64,000 bases of DNA from Acidobacteriota bacterium (GCA_033549365.1 JAWSUF010000010.1:1-64000), one strand, 5' to 3'. Counted from the stretch's first letter, positions 17,007 through 25,832 are shown. Notes: generated from the letters alone by a model not told the origin. Made by a program: numbers and translations.

Positions 17007-17054
17007 AGCCGTGGTCTCGGGAGATCCGGAGTTGAGTCGGGATAGAGGACGAAA

Positions 17055-17930
17055 ATGAACAACGGCGGCCGCCGCGGCACGCCCAGGATCGGACTCGCGC
17101 TTGGAGGCGGAGGCGCCCGCGGCTGTGCTCATATCGGAGTCATCAACGGACTCGAGGAAGCCGGAATTCCCATCCATTGCGTGGCCGGCACAAGTATCGG
17201 CTCTGTCATGGGAGCGGTTTACTCGGCCGGAGATTGGAAGGAATTCACGGATTACCTGCTGAAAATCAAATGGAATGACGTGATCCGGCATTTCGATCCG
17301 GTGATTCCCAAACGCGGTTTTTTCGACGGGGAAAAGATCAAAACCCTCCTGAAAGACGTCATCCCGGACCCGGATTTCCGGAGTTGCCGCATTCCCTTCG
17401 CCGCCACGGCTACGGATTTGTATTCAGGCCGCGAGGTGATTCTCAAGACGGGCGATATGATCGAAGCGATTCGGGCCAGCATCTCGATTCCCGGCATCTT
17501 CACACCCGCCCGGATCGGAAAACGCTATCTGGTCGACGGCGGCGTCATCAATCCTCTTCCGGTGACCGTGGCCCGCCGCCTGGGTGCGGATATCGTGATC
17601 GCGGTGGACCTGAACCACCATTTCATCCGCGAAAAGCGTTCGGCCATGAAGTTCTATGGGAAAAAGAGCTGGCTGGACAAGCTGGCCCCGACCCGGCCGA
17701 ATATCCTGGACGTCATCGAAAATTCGGTTTTTCTGATGCAGGATCAACTGACGAAAAATACCCTCGAAAAACATCCGCCGGAGTTCTTGATCCGTCCGGC
17801 CCTCCATTCGGCCAGCATCTTCGATTTCCACAAGGCCAAATCCATGATCGAGGAAGGCCGCCGAAAAACCCAGCCTGTGATTCCCGAAATCCTGCAACGC
17901 CTTCAGACCCGCACTCTCACGGAAAGTTGA
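17055..17930 (+). CDS. patatin-like phospholipase (RssA type)
   Basis: A 291-residue soluble lipid acyl hydrolase. The oxyanion-hole motif GGGGARG is at 17-23, the nucleophile elbow GTSIG places Ser47, and the Asp161 of DGG completes the Ser-Asp dyad. The C-terminal ~80 residues form the short extension seen in RssA/YchK-type bacterial patatins. No signal peptide or membrane segment. It would cleave acyl chains from phospholipids or acylglycerols on the cytoplasmic side. GAGGA lies before ATG 17055. A short possible leader peptide and hairpin lie upstream (16974-17011). It converges with the VWFA gene 46 bases downstream. Confidence 0.88.
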   Translation: MNNGGRRGTPRIGLALGGGGARGCAHIGVINGLEEAGIPIHCVAGTSIGSVMGAVYSAGDWKEFTDYLLKIKWNDVIRHFDPVIPKRGFFDGEKIKTLLKDVIPDPDFRSCRIPFAATATDLYSGREVILKTGDMIEAIRASISIPGIFTPARIGKRYLVDGGVINPLPVTVARRLGADIVIAVDLNHHFIREKRSAMKFYGKKSWLDKLAPTRPNILDVIENSVFLMQDQLTKNTLEKHPPEFLIRPALHSASIFDFHKAKSMIEEGRRKTQPVIPEILQRLQTRTLTES

Positions 17931-17976
17931 GTTGTGGGCGGGCCGGGATTGCCGTTAAGATAAGGGATCGGCGGAA

Positions 17977-19224
17977 TCAGTCGGCGATATAGCCGGCGCG
18001 ATGGCTGACCCGATAACCGCCGCTTCGGACTTTGACCTCGACGGACCGGAACCGGCCGTCAGCCGTCAATTCCTTGGGCATGTAATACAGCAGGTAGTAG
18101 TTTTCCGAGGCCGTCAAAGCGTTCCGCATGAGCATCAGCGGGTTGGATGAGGCGTCGTAATAGCCGCCGGTGGCCTGAGCCATCTCGATGAAGGGGGCGT
18201 AGATATCCTCGGACTGCTCTTCCATGATCACTCCGGGAACGGATTCCATGGGACGGGAGTAGAACAGGAAGTGAACCGCTGTCGAGGCGGCGGCGAAGGC
18301 CTTCTTGACAAAATCCACGTCAAGGCTCGATTCCCGGCGGAAAAAATCAAACAGGCCGGCCACGGTCTGGAGAATGTCCGGGCGGTCCATGTAGAGACTG
18401 CTGTAGGTGTTGAGGATCTTGGGATCGATTTTGGGGATATACTCCCTTTGATAGAACAGGAACACCGCCTTCTGGCCGTCAAGTTCCCGAAGATGGGAGG
18501 CGAATTCCAACAGCTTCTTCTGGTCGACGGATCTCATCCGGTTGATGCGTTCCAGAACATCGGCGTATCTCTGAAGCAGCTCGTCCACCGTGACCGAGGG
18601 ATCCACAGGCGAGGACGTTGCGGTCATTTCGACGATCCGGTTCGTGGGATTGGCGGGGTCCTGGGCGGCCAGCGACACCGCGGAGGCCATGGCCCGGGAC
18701 AATCCGGTCAATTCCTTCAGGGTGTCGCGATAGAGGGAATTGCCCACCATGGCGTCCCTCCGGATCAGCCCGACAAGCTGGCTGATGACCCTGTCCGGCC
18801 CCAGAATTTCGAAGGTTTCGCTTTTCATCCGGTAGGTTTTCATGGGTGTGACGATGGCCAGGTTGTCTCCGGGAATGAGAACATTCCGGACGAGATGCTC
18901 CAAAGCGCCGCCGATTCTCGGATCGTAATCGCTCAATTCAAAGAAAAGATAGAAATGGCGCCCGGTGGCCGGATTGAATTTGGAACGCTCCTGGCTGCGC
19001 TCGACATGGGTCTTTTTCACCAGATAGACGGCCTCGATCTTTTGAGGCACGCCGTCCTCGAAGACTTCAAAATCGTCCAGGTTCAAGTCCTCGATAAAGA
19101 CATCGCCCTTGAAAACCCTCACGGGGATCTCGATGTTGACCACCCGGCTCACATGGCGGATGTCCTGGGCGGCAAGTCCGAGGACCAAAAAAAGTCCCGA
19201 GGCAAAGACAAGACATCTCTTCAT
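17977..19224 (-). CDS. VWFA-related secreted protein (acidobacterial type)
   Basis: A 415-residue protein with a signal peptide (residues 1-19, LVLGLAAQ). It then shows the pattern RVVNIEIPVRVF, LNLDDFEVFEDGVPQKI, which opens the 'VWFA-related acidobacterial domain' family. The following ~250 residues are a modified von Willebrand A fold (LYLFFEL-like strand FYLFFELSDYD, FLFYQREY), and the end (YYLLYYMP, VKVRSGGYRVSHRAGY) is the family's closing beta segment. Members are exported and thought to mediate adhesion or protein contacts; the role here is unknown. AGGGA precedes ATG 19224. The gene is monocistronic and its presence is one reason to place the organism near Acidobacteriota. Confidence 0.8.
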   Translation of the reverse strand: MKRCLVFASGLFLVLGLAAQDIRHVSRVVNIEIPVRVFKGDVFIEDLNLDDFEVFEDGVPQKIEAVYLVKKTHVERSQERSKFNPATGRHFYLFFELSDYDPRIGGALEHLVRNVLIPGDNLAIVTPMKTYRMKSETFEILGPDRVISQLVGLIRRDAMVGNSLYRDTLKELTGLSRAMASAVSLAAQDPANPTNRIVEMTATSSPVDPSVTVDELLQRYADVLERINRMRSVDQKKLLEFASHLRELDGQKAVFLFYQREYIPKIDPKILNTYSSLYMDRPDILQTVAGLFDFFRRESSLDVDFVKKAFAAASTAVHFLFYSRPMESVPGVIMEEQSEDIYAPFIEMAQATGGYYDASSNPLMLMRNALTASENYYLLYYMPKELTADGRFRSVEVKVRSGGYRVSHRAGYIAD

Positions 19225-19245
19225 CGTTATTCCCTTGACTTATTT

Positions 19246-19251
19246 ATTATA
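19246..19251 (-). promoter_or_regulatory. -10 box for the VWFA-related gene
   Basis: Perfect minus-strand TATAAT giving a leader of about 15 bases that contains AAGGGA. No recognisable -35. Confidence 0.35.
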
Positions 19252-19282
19252 CCATCCCCGAAAAAGCCCGGGGGCCGAATGA

Positions 19283-20008
19283 TCACATTTTCCAGGTTCC
19301 CGAAACGATGAGATTCGTTCCGGTCACGGCCGCGGCTCTGTCCGACGCCAGGAAGGCCACGGCTTCGGCCACATCGGCCGGTTTTCCGACACCCATGGCT
19401 TTGAGCTTCGCCCCGGCGGGAAGAACACCGCCTTCAATAAGACCCGGAGAGACCATGTTGACGGTGATGCCGCGATCCGCCTCGGCCACGGCCGCCGTCC
19501 GGGTCAGAATGAGGAGAGACGACTTGGCCGCGGCGTAGGGCGCGATATTGGGAAAAGCGACGTTTTGCCCGACCCGGCTGAATCCCAGGTTGACGATGCG
19601 GCCCCATCGCCGCGATCTCATCCCCGGCAGCACGGCCCGGACCGCTCGGAAGGTCGAAAGGAGGTTGTCGTTGAAGGCCTTTTCCCAGTCGCCGTCTTCA
19701 AGCTCCGCCCAAGGTTTGAGGAAAAACGGCCCGACATTGTTGACAAGAATATCGATAGGGCCGAGGCGGGTTTCGACATCCGCAATCATCGCGGCGGCGG
19801 CCGGCGCTTGGGTGAAATCAGCCTTGAAGGTCTCCGCCTCCTTGCCGAGCTTTCGAACCTCGGCGGCCGTCGTCTCAGCATCCCGGGCGATGCTCCGGAA
19901 ATGAATCGCGACGGCCGTGATTTCGGGTTCACCGGCCAGACGAAGGGCCACGGCTCGGCCGATTCCCCGGCCGGCTCCCGTCACAAGGGCGATGCGCGAT
20001 TTCGACAT
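19283..20008 (-). CDS. short-chain dehydrogenase/reductase (SDR)
   Basis: A 241-residue classical SDR. The cofactor motif is TGAGRGIG (10-17), the NNAG equivalent reads NNVG (90-93), and the catalytic set is Ser144 (NLGFS), Tyr158 and Lys162 (YAAAK). The C-terminal ITVNMVSPGLIEGG and VTGTNLIVSG resemble FabG-like 3-oxoacyl reductases, but no fatty-acid genes are adjacent, so the substrate is open. ATG 20008 has GGAG immediately in front and begins at the conserved strand; a longer version is less likely because a TATAAT box (20060-20065) lies within it. Divergent from the threonine dehydrogenase-like gene. Confidence 0.85.
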   Translation of the reverse strand: MSKSRIALVTGAGRGIGRAVALRLAGEPEITAVAIHFRSIARDAETTAAEVRKLGKEAETFKADFTQAPAAAAMIADVETRLGPIDILVNNVGPFFLKPWAELEDGDWEKAFNDNLLSTFRAVRAVLPGMRSRRWGRIVNLGFSRVGQNVAFPNIAPYAAAKSSLLILTRTAAVAEADRGITVNMVSPGLIEGGVLPAGAKLKAMGVGKPADVAEAVAFLASDRAAAVTGTNLIVSGTWKM

Positions 20009-20059
20009 CTCCGCGTTTACAACCTCCGCATTTTCGACTCCGGGCGGATCCCGGTTGAT

Positions 20060-20065
20060 ATTATA
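20060..20065 (-). promoter_or_regulatory. -10 box for the SDR gene
   Basis: Perfect minus-strand TATAAT about 52 bases before ATG 20008; the -35 region is not recognisable. Confidence 0.3.
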
Positions 20066-20090
20066 CCGAAACATGCGGATCAGGGGAAAT

Positions 20091-20120
20091 TTGACTTCCC
20101 CCCGCCACCCGGGATATAAG
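20091..20120 (+). promoter_or_regulatory. sigma70 promoter for the threonine dehydrogenase-like gene
   Basis: TTGACT (20091-20096), an 18-base spacer and TATAAG (20115-20120); the leader to ATG 20159 is about 30 bases and includes GAGG. Confidence 0.55.
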
Positions 20121-20158
20121 ATAGCCTTGTTTTTTTGACTCCACATATCGAGGTGTCC

Positions 20159-21112
20159 ATGGCCGCTCAGATGAAACGAATCCTTGTGACGGGAGCCGCC
20201 GGCCAGATCGGTTCCGAATTGACGGCGCTTCTGGCCGAAAAGCACGGTGCCGATCATGTCTTGGCCACGGATATCGCTCTTCCCGATCCGAAAAACACGG
20301 CCGGCATTCCTTTCGAACGTCTCGATGTCACGGACGGCGATGCCGTTGCGGCGCTTTTTCAAAAGCACCGCCCGGAAGGTGTTTATCATATGGCGGCCAT
20401 CCTTTCCGCTTCCGGAGAAAAAACACCCGATAAAGCCTGGAAGGTCAATATCGACGGCCTCTACAATGTTCTCGAAGCGGCCCGACGGCTTGACGGCGTC
20501 CGCATGTTCTGTCCCAGTTCGATCGCCGTTTTCGGGCCGGCCACTCCCCGCGAGTCGACACCCCAGGACACCGTCCTCGATCCCCGGACGATCTACGGCG
20601 TCACCAAGGTGGCGGGAGAAATGCTCTGCGATTATTATGTCCGGAGATATGGATTGGATGTCCGCGGTTGCCGTTTCCCCGGCATCATCAGCCACAAAAC
20701 TCTTCCCGGCGGCGGAACGACGGACTACGCCGTGGCCATTTTTTACGAAGCCGTCAAGACCGGCCGGTACGAATGCTTCCTGAAAGAAGACACGCGACTG
20801 CCCATGATGTACATGCCCGACTGTTTGAAATCCATCGTCGACTTGATGGAGGCGGACTTCGGGCGGCTCCGCCACCACGCGAATTTTAACGTGACGGCCA
20901 TGAGTTTCTCGGCCGGCGAGCTGGCCGCGGAAATCAAAAAACATCGGCCCGACTTCGTCTGCACCTACGAGCCGGATTTCCGGCAGGACATCGCCGATTC
21001 CTGGCCCGCCTCGATCGACGATACGGCGGCCCGTGAGGAATGGGATTGGAGTCCGGATTACGACTTGGCCCGCATGACCGAGGACATGCTCGGCGCCCTC
21101 AACAAGCGCTAG
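20159..21112 (+). CDS. NAD-dependent epimerase/dehydratase, L-threonine 3-dehydrogenase-like
   Basis: A 317-residue extended SDR. The nucleotide motif is TGAAGQIG (11-18), and catalytic residues are Ser120/Ser121, Tyr146 and Lys150 (TIYGVTK). Segments such as GQIGSELT, ILSASGEKTP and FRQDIADSWPASIDD are characteristic of the SDR-type L-threonine 3-dehydrogenase described from Bacteroidetes and clostridia, which oxidises threonine to 2-amino-3-ketobutyrate with NAD. The usual partner (2-amino-3-ketobutyrate CoA ligase) is not adjacent; the related oxoamine synthase at 4762 looks more like serine palmitoyltransferase. GAGG five bases before ATG 20159 supports the start. It ends seven bases from the convergent speE. 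Confidence 0.75.
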   Translation: MAAQMKRILVTGAAGQIGSELTALLAEKHGADHVLATDIALPDPKNTAGIPFERLDVTDGDAVAALFQKHRPEGVYHMAAILSASGEKTPDKAWKVNIDGLYNVLEAARRLDGVRMFCPSSIAVFGPATPRESTPQDTVLDPRTIYGVTKVAGEMLCDYYVRRYGLDVRGCRFPGIISHKTLPGGGTTDYAVAIFYEAVKTGRYECFLKEDTRLPMMYMPDCLKSIVDLMEADFGRLRHHANFNVTAMSFSAGELAAEIKKHRPDFVCTYEPDFRQDIADSWPASIDDTAAREEWDWSPDYDLARMTEDMLGALNKR

Positions 21113-21119
21113 TCTTTCC

Positions 21120-21962
21120 CTAAGCCAAGCAACGGAGATAATTGGGAAGGGCAAAGGCGGCCTTGTGGATTTCGGCGTTGTAATACTTGAGGCCGGAGGG
21201 AATGCGGAGGTCCCTCACGGCGAGCGGATCGACGGCGTCGGAAAGAAAGTGGTAGCACCACGTCCCCACGGGATATGTCGGGACGGAACCCAGATAGTAG
21301 CGGGAATATTTGAAGAGCCTTTTCAGGAAAAGGCTCTTTGCGGTCAGGGCGTCCAGGTGAAGAACAGGAGAACCGGCCTGGGCGGCAATGACACCCCCGG
21401 GGTTGAGAATTCTTTTGAGTCCGGCGTGGAAGCCTTCATCGTGAAGCACCGTCGAGGGGCCGACGGGATCCGAAGAATCCACAAGAACGGCATCGAAGCG
21501 GAGATCCGTATCCCGGACGAAAGCGTTTCCTTCGCCGATGACGAGTTCGGACCGGGGGTCCTTCAGCGCATTGTCGAGCCAGGGAAAAAATTCCCGGCAG
21601 GCCTCAATGACGCCGGAGTCGATTTCGACCAGGACGGCCTTTTCCACCGGGTGCTTGAGAACCTCGCCCAACGCGCCTCCGTCCCCTCCCCCGATAACCA
21701 GGACATTGCGGGGTGCCGGATGGGAGGAGCAAGCCGGATGGACCAGCATTTCGTGATAGTTGAATTCATCCATTTCCGTGGTCTGGACCAGCCCGTCAAG
21801 CAGAAGGACGCGCCCGAAGGCGTTATTATCGATGATTTCGATTTGTTGAAAAGCCGTCGTCTTTTCACAAAGAACACGGTCCGCCTTGAAAAAGATCCCG
21901 GATGACGGGGTCTGGTATTCCCGGGCTTCGGTTTTGTCGGCATTCAGTCCGCTATTTTTCAT
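21120..21962 (-). CDS. speE: polyamine aminopropyltransferase (spermidine synthase)
   Basis: A 280-residue spermidine synthase that moves an aminopropyl group from decarboxylated SAM to putrescine or a related amine. The nucleotide motif GGGDGG is at 91-96, the acid that binds the cosubstrate follows in LVEIDSG, and the catalytic aspartates are in VDSSDPVGPS (161-170). An N-terminal beta-hairpin domain with LLLDGLVQTTEMDEFNYHEML is standard. ATG 21962 has AGGAGA six bases upstream; its first 11 bases overlap the end of nhaC copy 2, so the two are translationally coupled. No speD or speA lies nearby. Length is normal for the family. Confidence 0.92.
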   Translation of the reverse strand: MKNSGLNADKTEAREYQTPSSGIFFKADRVLCEKTTAFQQIEIIDNNAFGRVLLLDGLVQTTEMDEFNYHEMLVHPACSSHPAPRNVLVIGGGDGGALGEVLKHPVEKAVLVEIDSGVIEACREFFPWLDNALKDPRSELVIGEGNAFVRDTDLRFDAVLVDSSDPVGPSTVLHDEGFHAGLKRILNPGGVIAAQAGSPVLHLDALTAKSLFLKRLFKYSRYYLGSVPTYPVGTWCYHFLSDAVDPLAVRDLRIPSGLKYYNAEIHKAAFALPNYLRCLA

Positions 21963-23400
21963 GGTGTTCTCCTGTTTTGCCGGCTGCGCCGGATCCGCCG
22001 TTTTTTTGCAATTCCACCGGGCCCTCCGCGGGGGCCATGGAGATTCCCGCGTAACCATATCCGATCGTGATCAGGGGAATGAGCAGGTTGAGAAAAGCAT
22101 AGGGAAGATAGGCCAGGGGGCTGACGCCCAGTGTGGCATGCATGAATGCCCCGCAACTGTTCCAGGGAATAAGCGGAGAAGTCAGCGTCCCGGAGGACTC
22201 CAAAGCACGGGAGAGATTCTTTGGATGAAGTCCCATTTTGTCGTAGGCCTCTTTGTACATCCGGCCGGGAATGACGATAGCCAGATATTGATCGGAGGCG
22301 ACGATATTCATGCCCAGAGAACTGAAAACCGTCGTGGCCACCAGACCCCCGGGCCGTTTGACCCTGCGGAGAAGTGCGGCCGCAACGGCGCCCAGCATCC
22401 CCGTCCTCTCCATGATTCCGCCGAAAGACAGAGCGCAGATGACAAGTCCGACCGTGGGCATCATGCTCTCCAGACCTCCCCGGGTGAGGAGATCATCAAC
22501 CGCCGCAACCCCTGTGGCCGAGGGGAATCCCGTTTGGGCGGCATCGACGATTTCCCGCAACCCCCGGGACTGAAATGCCGCGGCGAAAATCGAACCGATC
22601 ACGGTTCCCCCGAAGAGCGCGGGCAGGGGCTTGATCCTCAGAACGACCATGACGATGATCAGGAGAGGCGGGGCCAGAAGAACCGGATGGATGGTGAAGT
22701 TGTCTTGAAGCGTCCGCAGAATGAGGTCGATGCCTCCGCTTTCCAGATTGCCGGAGGAAAATTTCAAGCCCAGGATGACGTAGAGCACAAGCGCGATGAG
22801 ATAGGCCGGAAGACCGGTGTAGACCATGTGCCGGATATGGGAAAAAACGTCGGTTCCCGAAACGGCCGGCGCCAGATTCGTGGTATCCGAAAGCGGCGAC
22901 ATTTTATCGCCGAAATACGCTCCGGAAACGATCGCTCCGGCGACCATGGGCAGCGGGATGCCCATCCCGCCGCCGACACCGATAAGGGCCACCCCGACCG
23001 TTCCGGCCGTGGACCAGGAAGATCCTGTGCCGAGGGCGACCACCGTACACGTGACAAAAGCGGCGGCCAGAAAGAGGCCCGGAGAAAGAAGATTGAGCCC
23101 GTAATAGATCATGGCCGGGACGATTCCACCCTGAATCCAGGTTCCGATCATGATCCCCACGACAAGCAGGATCAGAACAGCGGGCAGAGCCAGGGTGATG
23201 CCGCGGATCATGCCGTCTTCGACCGTCTGCCAAGGATGCCCCCGCGACATGGCAACGGCCGCGGCCACTGCTGAAGCGCAGACAAGAGGGATATGGGCCG
23301 GCAGCTTGAACATGATGATCGTGACCGCCAGGGCCGGGATGAGAAACAGGATGGGGATGAGGGCCGTCGCCAAGGGAACAGGTTCAGTCGGTCGTTTCAT
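21952..23400 (-). CDS. nhaC: NhaC-type Na+/H+ antiporter (copy 2)
   Basis: A 482-residue antiporter, similar to copy 1 (7913-9319) along its whole length, including GTGSSWSTAGTVGVALIG, SGAYFGDKMSPLSDTTNLA, RGGLESMM and IPWNSCGAFMHATLGV. Differences are scattered, so this is an old duplication rather than a recent one. It ends in a hydrophilic tail (KNGGSGAAGKTGEHHEK) absent from copy 1. The downstream speE overlaps it by 11 bases; polyamine synthesis and cation homeostasis both respond to ionic stress, which may explain the pairing (inference). ATG 23400 is preceded by GGAAG with very short spacing, so the start is moderately sure. Confidence 0.87.
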   Translation of the reverse strand: MKRPTEPVPLATALIPILFLIPALAVTIIMFKLPAHIPLVCASAVAAAVAMSRGHPWQTVEDGMIRGITLALPAVLILLVVGIMIGTWIQGGIVPAMIYYGLNLLSPGLFLAAAFVTCTVVALGTGSSWSTAGTVGVALIGVGGGMGIPLPMVAGAIVSGAYFGDKMSPLSDTTNLAPAVSGTDVFSHIRHMVYTGLPAYLIALVLYVILGLKFSSGNLESGGIDLILRTLQDNFTIHPVLLAPPLLIIVMVVLRIKPLPALFGGTVIGSIFAAAFQSRGLREIVDAAQTGFPSATGVAAVDDLLTRGGLESMMPTVGLVICALSFGGIMERTGMLGAVAAALLRRVKRPGGLVATTVFSSLGMNIVASDQYLAIVIPGRMYKEAYDKMGLHPKNLSRALESSGTLTSPLIPWNSCGAFMHATLGVSPLAYLPYAFLNLLIPLITIGYGYAGISMAPAEGPVELQKNGGSGAAGKTGEHHEK

Positions 23401-23458
23401 CTTCCAAATCCAAGTTTAGGATTGTAAGACGGAGACGGGAAAAAAGCAAAGGGAAGAA

Positions 23459-25672
23459 TCAGAGCCTGTCGATTTTCACACCGGTGTAATACTTTTTGAT
23501 GATATCCTTATAGGAGGCGCCGGACAGGGCCATACCGTAAGCGCCGACCTGGCAGAGACCGACGCCGTGTCCCCAGCCGCGACCCGAGAAAGTGAAATGT
23601 GTCACGCGTCCGTCGGCGTCGTATTCCCGGTCGATGACAAATAGGGTGTCCCGGAGGCCGAGCACGTACCGGACTCTGAGACCCCGGACCGTGAGATCCC
23701 CGCCCTTTCTCCGGACGGCGATTTCCACGGCCCGGCGGGACTTGCCGCGCTTGCGGACCACGACATCGAGAAGTTCGTCCGAGGATGGGTGAAACTGATT
23801 GATCAAGGCCTCGACTTCCCGGATCGATTTCCGGACCTGCCATCGATGATAGCGGGATGTCCGGTCGAGGACGTTCGATTGCACGGGGAAAACCACTTCG
23901 ATGACGGGAGCACGACCTTCTTTCTCAAACCAGCGCAGAGTCTCTCCTCCCAGAAGAACAAGGTGTGAGGCCAGCGACCGGTCGCCGTCGAGATTCCGTA
24001 TCAGAAAAGGCTGGGGAACGGCTGTCACCGTTATGTTTTCCGAACCCCGGGACATCTCGAAAATGCCCGTCTCCTTGTCCCGCCCGCGGAAAACGCCCTG
24101 CTGCCAGGGCTCCTTCAATGAAGCGATGATCCGCGAAAGGCTGAGAGCGAGATCGGCCCGGGTCACCGGTTTGTCGAGATCGCCTGTTTGCCTCAAAGAG
24201 GGAAAGAAACCGGCCTGGAGAAGATAGGCCAGAGCCGGCCGATCCTCGGCCGAAACGGATGGAGAATCGCGCAAAACGAAATTCACTTCGCCGGCAAGCA
24301 TGAGCTTCTCCACCCGGTCCCGCCAACGAAACGAGCGAACGATCATCTTCGCCAGGTTTGCGAAGCTCAGAGGATCCGGACCCGGGTCATAAGCATCGCC
24401 GTTCATCCCCAGGGTTTTCAGGGCTCCGGAAATCCAGTCCGCGGCCTCCGTGGGAGGAATCTCTTCGGCAAAAAACGCGGCGCCTGAGGAGAAAGGAATG
24501 ATTCCCCAAGCCGCAAGAAACGCGATATCGGGAGAAATGTTCCGCCCGCCCGCTTCGATGACCGCAGGTCCTTTCCAGCCTTCGACAAGCCATTCGGCCT
24601 GTTTTTCATATGTGCATTCCGTGCTTTTCAGGTAGGGTGAGGGGCTGCCGGAAAAGACATTCTCCACATCCTCGGTCATACCGCCGCAGGTGCTGGTGTA
24701 GAGGGCGTTGATGAGCTCGCCCCGGTGAAGAATCACTTCCCCGGCGGTCTCTTCGACGGCCCGGGTGCTCAGCGGGTGCTCCGCGCTCATTCCTCCGTAA
24801 AGCTGGGATCGGGGCGTATCGACCAGATCGTAGCCCAGATCCCGGTACTGGCCGAGGTTCTTCATGGCATAGGTCCGGGCGGCGACGGCTTGAGCCTTGA
24901 GGGCTTCAATTTTGCCGAATTGGTAGGGAGAGAGCTCCCCGGGAACCACCCCCTTGAGGTAATCCTCAAGATTTAACAGATTGACGAGGACAACGCCCTT
25001 CCTTGTCCCCCTAAGGATAAACAACCCTCTGTAGCTTCGTCCGTTATAGGACAGAAAGCTCTCGGGATGACTGGGAACGAAGTAAAGCACCGTTTCGGCG
25101 CTCAGGGGCTTGATTTCTCCGTCAAGGAGAATCCAGTTCGGCCGGGTTTCCCGCTCGCCGAGGATCTCCCGAATGATCCAGATGTCGGAAAAATCCTGCT
25201 TCTTGAGGGCGGTCAGGGCTTCGAGGGCTTCGCCGCGAGTCAGGAAATCCCCCACTTTCACCTGAAAGACTCCGCCGATATCGGCCTGCCGGTCTTCCTC
25301 GACATAGATCCTGGCCTTTGTCCGCATCTTGAGGTCTTCGGCCAGAAGATCCGCTTCCCGCCGCTCCTTGGCCTGGCCGGCGAGAAGAACATACTTTTCG
25401 GCAAGTTTGCCCCCGGCCCCCCGCACCCGGACCTCGTCGGCGTCCTCGGCGAGAAGGGTGTATCCGCCGTGAATTTCATAGATCGTCATGCCCGAGGAGG
25501 ATCGGATCAGAATATCCTGAAGATTGTCTCCCAAGCCGATGCTGATCACCGGTTTGGGAATCAGGAACCCGTGAAAAAACTCGTTTTCCTGCCCGAATTC
25601 CGGTGGGCTTCCGGCCAGGAAAAAGATGGCCATAAACAAGATGATAAAGTACCGGATATGCCTGAAACTCAT
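23459..25672 (-). CDS. SpoIID/LytB-domain protein with SPOR-like region
   Basis: A 737-residue exported protein. The signal peptide covers about residues 1-27. Residues ~85-165 look like a SPOR-type peptidoglycan-binding module (YVLLAGQAKERREADLLAEDL, split here by an extra repeat). The SpoIID core starts at RGLFILRGTRKGVVLVNLL and includes LEDYLKGVVPGELS and ALKAQAVAARTYA, with CGGMTEDVENVF further on. Roughly 250 residues separate this from the closing motif GRGWGHGVGLCQVGAYGMA, an insert with an S-layer-homology-like segment (LAKMIVRSFRW). SpoIID proteins are lytic transglycosylases acting on denuded glycan in spore formers; homologues in non-sporulating bacteria probably act in cell-wall turnover. 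Strong promoter at 25705-25733. Confidence 0.8.
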   Translation of the reverse strand: MSFRHIRYFIILFMAIFFLAGSPPEFGQENEFFHGFLIPKPVISIGLGDNLQDILIRSSSGMTIYEIHGGYTLLAEDADEVRVRGAGGKLAEKYVLLAGQAKERREADLLAEDLKMRTKARIYVEEDRQADIGGVFQVKVGDFLTRGEALEALTALKKQDFSDIWIIREILGERETRPNWILLDGEIKPLSAETVLYFVPSHPESFLSYNGRSYRGLFILRGTRKGVVLVNLLNLEDYLKGVVPGELSPYQFGKIEALKAQAVAARTYAMKNLGQYRDLGYDLVDTPRSQLYGGMSAEHPLSTRAVEETAGEVILHRGELINALYTSTCGGMTEDVENVFSGSPSPYLKSTECTYEKQAEWLVEGWKGPAVIEAGGRNISPDIAFLAAWGIIPFSSGAAFFAEEIPPTEAADWISGALKTLGMNGDAYDPGPDPLSFANLAKMIVRSFRWRDRVEKLMLAGEVNFVLRDSPSVSAEDRPALAYLLQAGFFPSLRQTGDLDKPVTRADLALSLSRIIASLKEPWQQGVFRGRDKETGIFEMSRGSENITVTAVPQPFLIRNLDGDRSLASHLVLLGGETLRWFEKEGRAPVIEVVFPVQSNVLDRTSRYHRWQVRKSIREVEALINQFHPSSDELLDVVVRKRGKSRRAVEIAVRRKGGDLTVRGLRVRYVLGLRDTLFVIDREYDADGRVTHFTFSGRGWGHGVGLCQVGAYGMALSGASYKDIIKKYYTGVKIDRL

Positions 25673-25704
25673 TGTTTGTTCTCGCTGACTAATTTTCTGA
25701 TAAT

Positions 25705-25733
25705 ATTATAGGGAGAAAAGGGACTGTTGTCAA
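25705..25733 (-). promoter_or_regulatory. consensus sigma70 promoter for the SpoIID gene
   Basis: Minus-strand TTGACA (25728-25733), exactly 17 bases, then TATAAT (25705-25710): a full match at both boxes and the strongest promoter in the window. It drives the SpoIID gene, whose ATG is at 25672. Confidence 0.75.
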
Positions 25734-25801
25734 GTAAAAAATCAATATATGCTGCTAAGAACAAAGCCCCCCACAACCTGTTGTAGATAAAGTCATCGGA
25801 T

Positions 25802-25832
25802 TTGACAGGCTGCGCGCGGATGATGTTACAAT
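25802..25832 (+). promoter_or_regulatory. promoter for the M14 peptidase gene
   Basis: TTGACA (25802-25807) and TACAAT (25827-25832) with a long, 19-base spacer. Divergent from the SpoIID promoter about 70 bases away. Confidence 0.45.

Noticed and set aside
20009-21154. Upstream extension of the SDR gene on the minus strand to 623 residues
   Set aside because: The extension is antisense to the threonine dehydrogenase-like gene and contains the SDR promoter; homology starts at ATG 20008.
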